From the NCBI GenBank assembly GCA_002431945.1, contig DJET01000082.1:29232-52808 (forward strand): a stretch of DNA of 23,577 bases. The letters run 5' to 3'. This document shows, one piece after another, positions 22,168 through 23,577 of the stretch (position 1 is the first letter of the stretch; every line of letters starts with the position of its first letter). Source of the stretch: Ruminococcaceae bacterium UBA5891 (GTDB lineage: Bacteria; Bacillota; Clostridia; Oscillospirales; Acutalibacteraceae). Under the pieces are notes generated by a model. It had not been told where the DNA came from. It saw only the letters and a program-made list of their open reading frames with translations, and made no database searches. The translations under genes were made by a program, and so were the position numbers.

Positions 22168-23022
22168 ATGACCGAGGTTATATCAGTAAAATTTAAAGAA
22201 GGCGGCAGGGCGTACTATTTTGACCCCGACGGCAATACCGTTAATATCGGCGACAGCGTAATCGTAGGCACTCAAAACGGCAACGAGTTCGGCACGGTAA
22301 GCGAAGCTAACCACAGCGTAGACGACGGCGCTATTGTAAAGCCGCTTCGAAAAATGCTGCGCAAGGCTACCGAGCGCGATTTTAAAAGATTAGAGGAAAA
22401 CAAGAAAAAGCAGACGGAAACCTTTAAGCTTTGCGAGGAGCTTATAATTTCACATAAGCTTGATATGAAGCTTGTTGATGTTGAATATTCGTTTGACGCA
22501 AATAAAATAGTATTTTTCTTTACATCGGACGGCCGCGTTGATTTCAGGGAGCTTGTTAAGGATCTTGCCGCACGTCTTCACACGCGCATAGAGCTGCGCC
22601 AGATAGGAGTAAGGGACGAGGCGCGAATGTTAGGCGGTCTCGGTATTTGCGGTCAGCCATATTGCTGTAAGCGGTTTTTAAACGATTTTCAGCCCGTATC
22701 TATCAAAATGGCAAAGGAGCAGGGGCTTTCGCTTAATCCCACAAAAATTTCGGGCAGCTGCGGCAGGCTTATGTGCTGCTTAAAATACGAGCAGGACGCT
22801 TATGAGTATCTTAATTCGCTTACGCCCGCCGTTGGCTCAACGGTTAAAACCGCAGACGGGCTTGCAACGGTAACAGACGTAAATCTTATAACAGGAAACC
22901 TGTTTGTAAAGCCGGTTGATAGCGACCTGATGCCTTACAAGATTCACAGAGACGACGTAAAGCTGGTTTCACGCTGCAAAAAGCACCATAAGGACGTAAA
23001 AAAGACCGAAGAAAAAAGTTAA
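22168..23022 (+). CDS. ricT: PSP1 domain protein RicT (YaaT)
   Basis: This 284-residue protein has an N-terminal beta domain and the PSP1 C-terminal domain. Cysteines at 161, 166, 167, 198, 203 and 204 (GICGQPYCCKRF and GRLMCCLKYEQ) match those that hold an iron-sulfur cluster in the Bacillus Ric complex (RicA-RicF-RicT), which affects RNA processing by RNase Y. The start at 22168 is set by GGAGG six to ten bases upstream; an ORF opening 48 bases earlier runs into holB and is not used. Synteny with holB supports the call. Confidence 0.93.
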   Translation: MTEVISVKFKEGGRAYYFDPDGNTVNIGDSVIVGTQNGNEFGTVSEANHSVDDGAIVKPLRKMLRKATERDFKRLEENKKKQTETFKLCEELIISHKLDMKLVDVEYSFDANKIVFFFTSDGRVDFRELVKDLAARLHTRIELRQIGVRDEARMLGGLGICGQPYCCKRFLNDFQPVSIKMAKEQGLSLNPTKISGSCGRLMCCLKYEQDAYEYLNSLTPAVGSTVKTADGLATVTDVNLITGNLFVKPVDSDLMPYKIHRDDVKLVSRCKKHHKDVKKTEEKS

Positions 23023-23034
23023 ATTAAAAAAATC

Positions 23035-23063
23035 TTGCAATACTGTAAAAATTAGGATATAAT
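23035..23063 (+). promoter_or_regulatory. Sigma-A promoter of yajC
   Basis: TTGCAA (23035-23040) and TATAAT (23058-23063) are 17 bases apart, ending 33 bases before the yajC start. It separates yajC from the trpS-holB-ricT operon. Confidence 0.7.
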
Positions 23064-23096
23064 TGTACTATCAGTTATCTTGGAGGGTTAATATCA

Positions 23097-23435
23097 ATGA
23101 ATTTAAACATTTACACGCTTGCCGCAGATACTTCTAAGCAAAGCGGTCCGCAAAGCATTATTGTTATGGTACTTTACCTTGCGGTTATCTTCGGCGCTAT
23201 GTATTTTTTGCTTATACGTCCTCAGCGCAAAAAGCAAAAAGAAGAAAAGAAAATGCGCGATAATCTTCAGGTGGGCGATGAAATAATTACCATAGGCGGA
23301 ATTTACGGCAGGGTGATTTCACTTAAGGAGGATACGCTTGTTATCGAATCGGCAAGCGACCATTCAAAGCTTACGGTTGCGCGCTGGGCGTTGCAAACCA
23401 ACCTTACCGTGCACGACGATACGGCTTCTAAATAA
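23097..23435 (+). CDS. yajC: Preprotein translocase subunit YajC
   Basis: This 112-residue protein has a single membrane helix at about residues 20-40 (IIVMVLYLAVIFGAMYFLLI). The diagnostic RPQRKKQKEEKKM follows, then a cytoplasmic beta domain with LQVGDEIITIGGIYGRVISLKEDTLVIE. YajC joins SecDF on the Sec translocon and aids protein export. GGAGGG about ten bases before the ATG supports the start, and the gene has its own promoter. It is followed by a terminator and a membrane protein gene. Confidence 0.95.
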   Translation: MNLNIYTLAADTSKQSGPQSIIVMVLYLAVIFGAMYFLLIRPQRKKQKEEKKMRDNLQVGDEIITIGGIYGRVISLKEDTLVIESASDHSKLTVARWALQTNLTVHDDTASK

Positions 23436-23453
23436 AAAGCAGAATATGTTTTG

Positions 23454-23490
23454 TCCCTCCCGAATAGTAATATACGGGAGGGGATTTTTT
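23454..23490 (+). terminator. Terminator after yajC, merged with the next gene's ribosome site
   Basis: An 8-bp G+C-rich stem (23455-23462 with 23475-23482) with a 12-base loop and T6 tail (23485-23490) makes a proper intrinsic terminator. The right arm, GGGAGGGG, is also the only ribosome binding site for the gene whose ATG is the very next base (23491). Confidence 0.75.
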
Positions 23491-23577
23491 ATGAATAAGG
23501 ATAAAAGCTTTATAAAGGGTGACGCCGCATATATAAATTATATTAAGGCGTTTATATTGGAAGTGGCGGTTACCGCC
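23491..23577 (+). CDS. Partial membrane protein, possibly TIGR04086 family
   Basis: Only the first 29 residues are present; the gene runs out of the window. The start MNKDKSFIKGDAAYINYIKA leads into a hydrophobic stretch (FILEVAVTA). Clostridia often carry a TIGR04086-type (YrzE-like) membrane protein directly after yajC, so that is my guess from position. The GGGAGGGG site seven bases upstream sets the start. Confidence 0.5.
   Translation, partial: MNKDKSFIKGDAAYINYIKAFILEVAVTA

Overview
The window looks like chromosome from a low-to-moderate G+C, strictly anaerobic Gram-positive bacterium of the class Clostridia, probably a gut Oscillospirales/Ruminococcaceae-type organism. Grounds for this: strong Shine-Dalgarno sites; short FeoA paralogues beside a FeoB-associated Cys-rich peptide; DUF2325, DUF3793 and DUF6110 proteins, which are typical of gut Firmicutes; a LemA/TPM pair; a large YfhO protein; and the Firmicute order holB-ricT. 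The species cannot be named from this sequence. I see no tRNA, rRNA, CRISPR array, prophage or insertion sequence.

Left part (about 170-11470) is a metal, most likely iron, island on the + strand. feoA1-feoA2-feoB and a FeoB-associated Cys-rich peptide (382-3616) encode ferrous iron uptake. A LolD/MacB-type ATPase and a double-FtsX permease follow (3698-6693). After a small gene on the opposite strand comes a cluster of an HMA metal-binding protein, a stand-alone AraC-type regulator, a small DUF6110 membrane protein and a P1B-type ATPase with a Ser-Cys-Ala transport motif (6970-10043). I read this as a candidate ferrosome (Fez) iron-storage locus. A DUF2325-DUF3793-flavodoxin operon closes the island (10187-11470); flavodoxin is the classic iron-free substitute for ferredoxin. 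Seven copies of one 16-bp inverted repeat, GTTAG-N6-CTAAC, stand in front of feoA1 (four copies), feoB, the ABC transporter and the DUF2325 operon. They appear to tie uptake, export and iron sparing into a single regulon. The storage cluster itself carries no copy that I can find.

Middle part (11528-17459, minus strand) holds cell-envelope genes: a YfhO-family membrane protein, an ECF-transporter substrate-binding subunit, and a LemA-TPM-D,D-carboxypeptidase unit with its own sigma-A promoter. This unit ends at a bidirectional terminator shared with the flavodoxin operon.

Right part (17540-end, + strand) is mostly housekeeping: a YfbR-like 5'-deoxynucleotidase, an unassigned (possibly SCP2-like) protein and a class III aminotransferase; then trpS-holB-ricT; then yajC and the first 29 codons of a membrane protein whose ribosome binding site is buried in the terminator behind yajC. 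The divergent promoters of YfhO and YfbR overlap.

All function calls come from reading motifs and family resemblance. No database search was possible.
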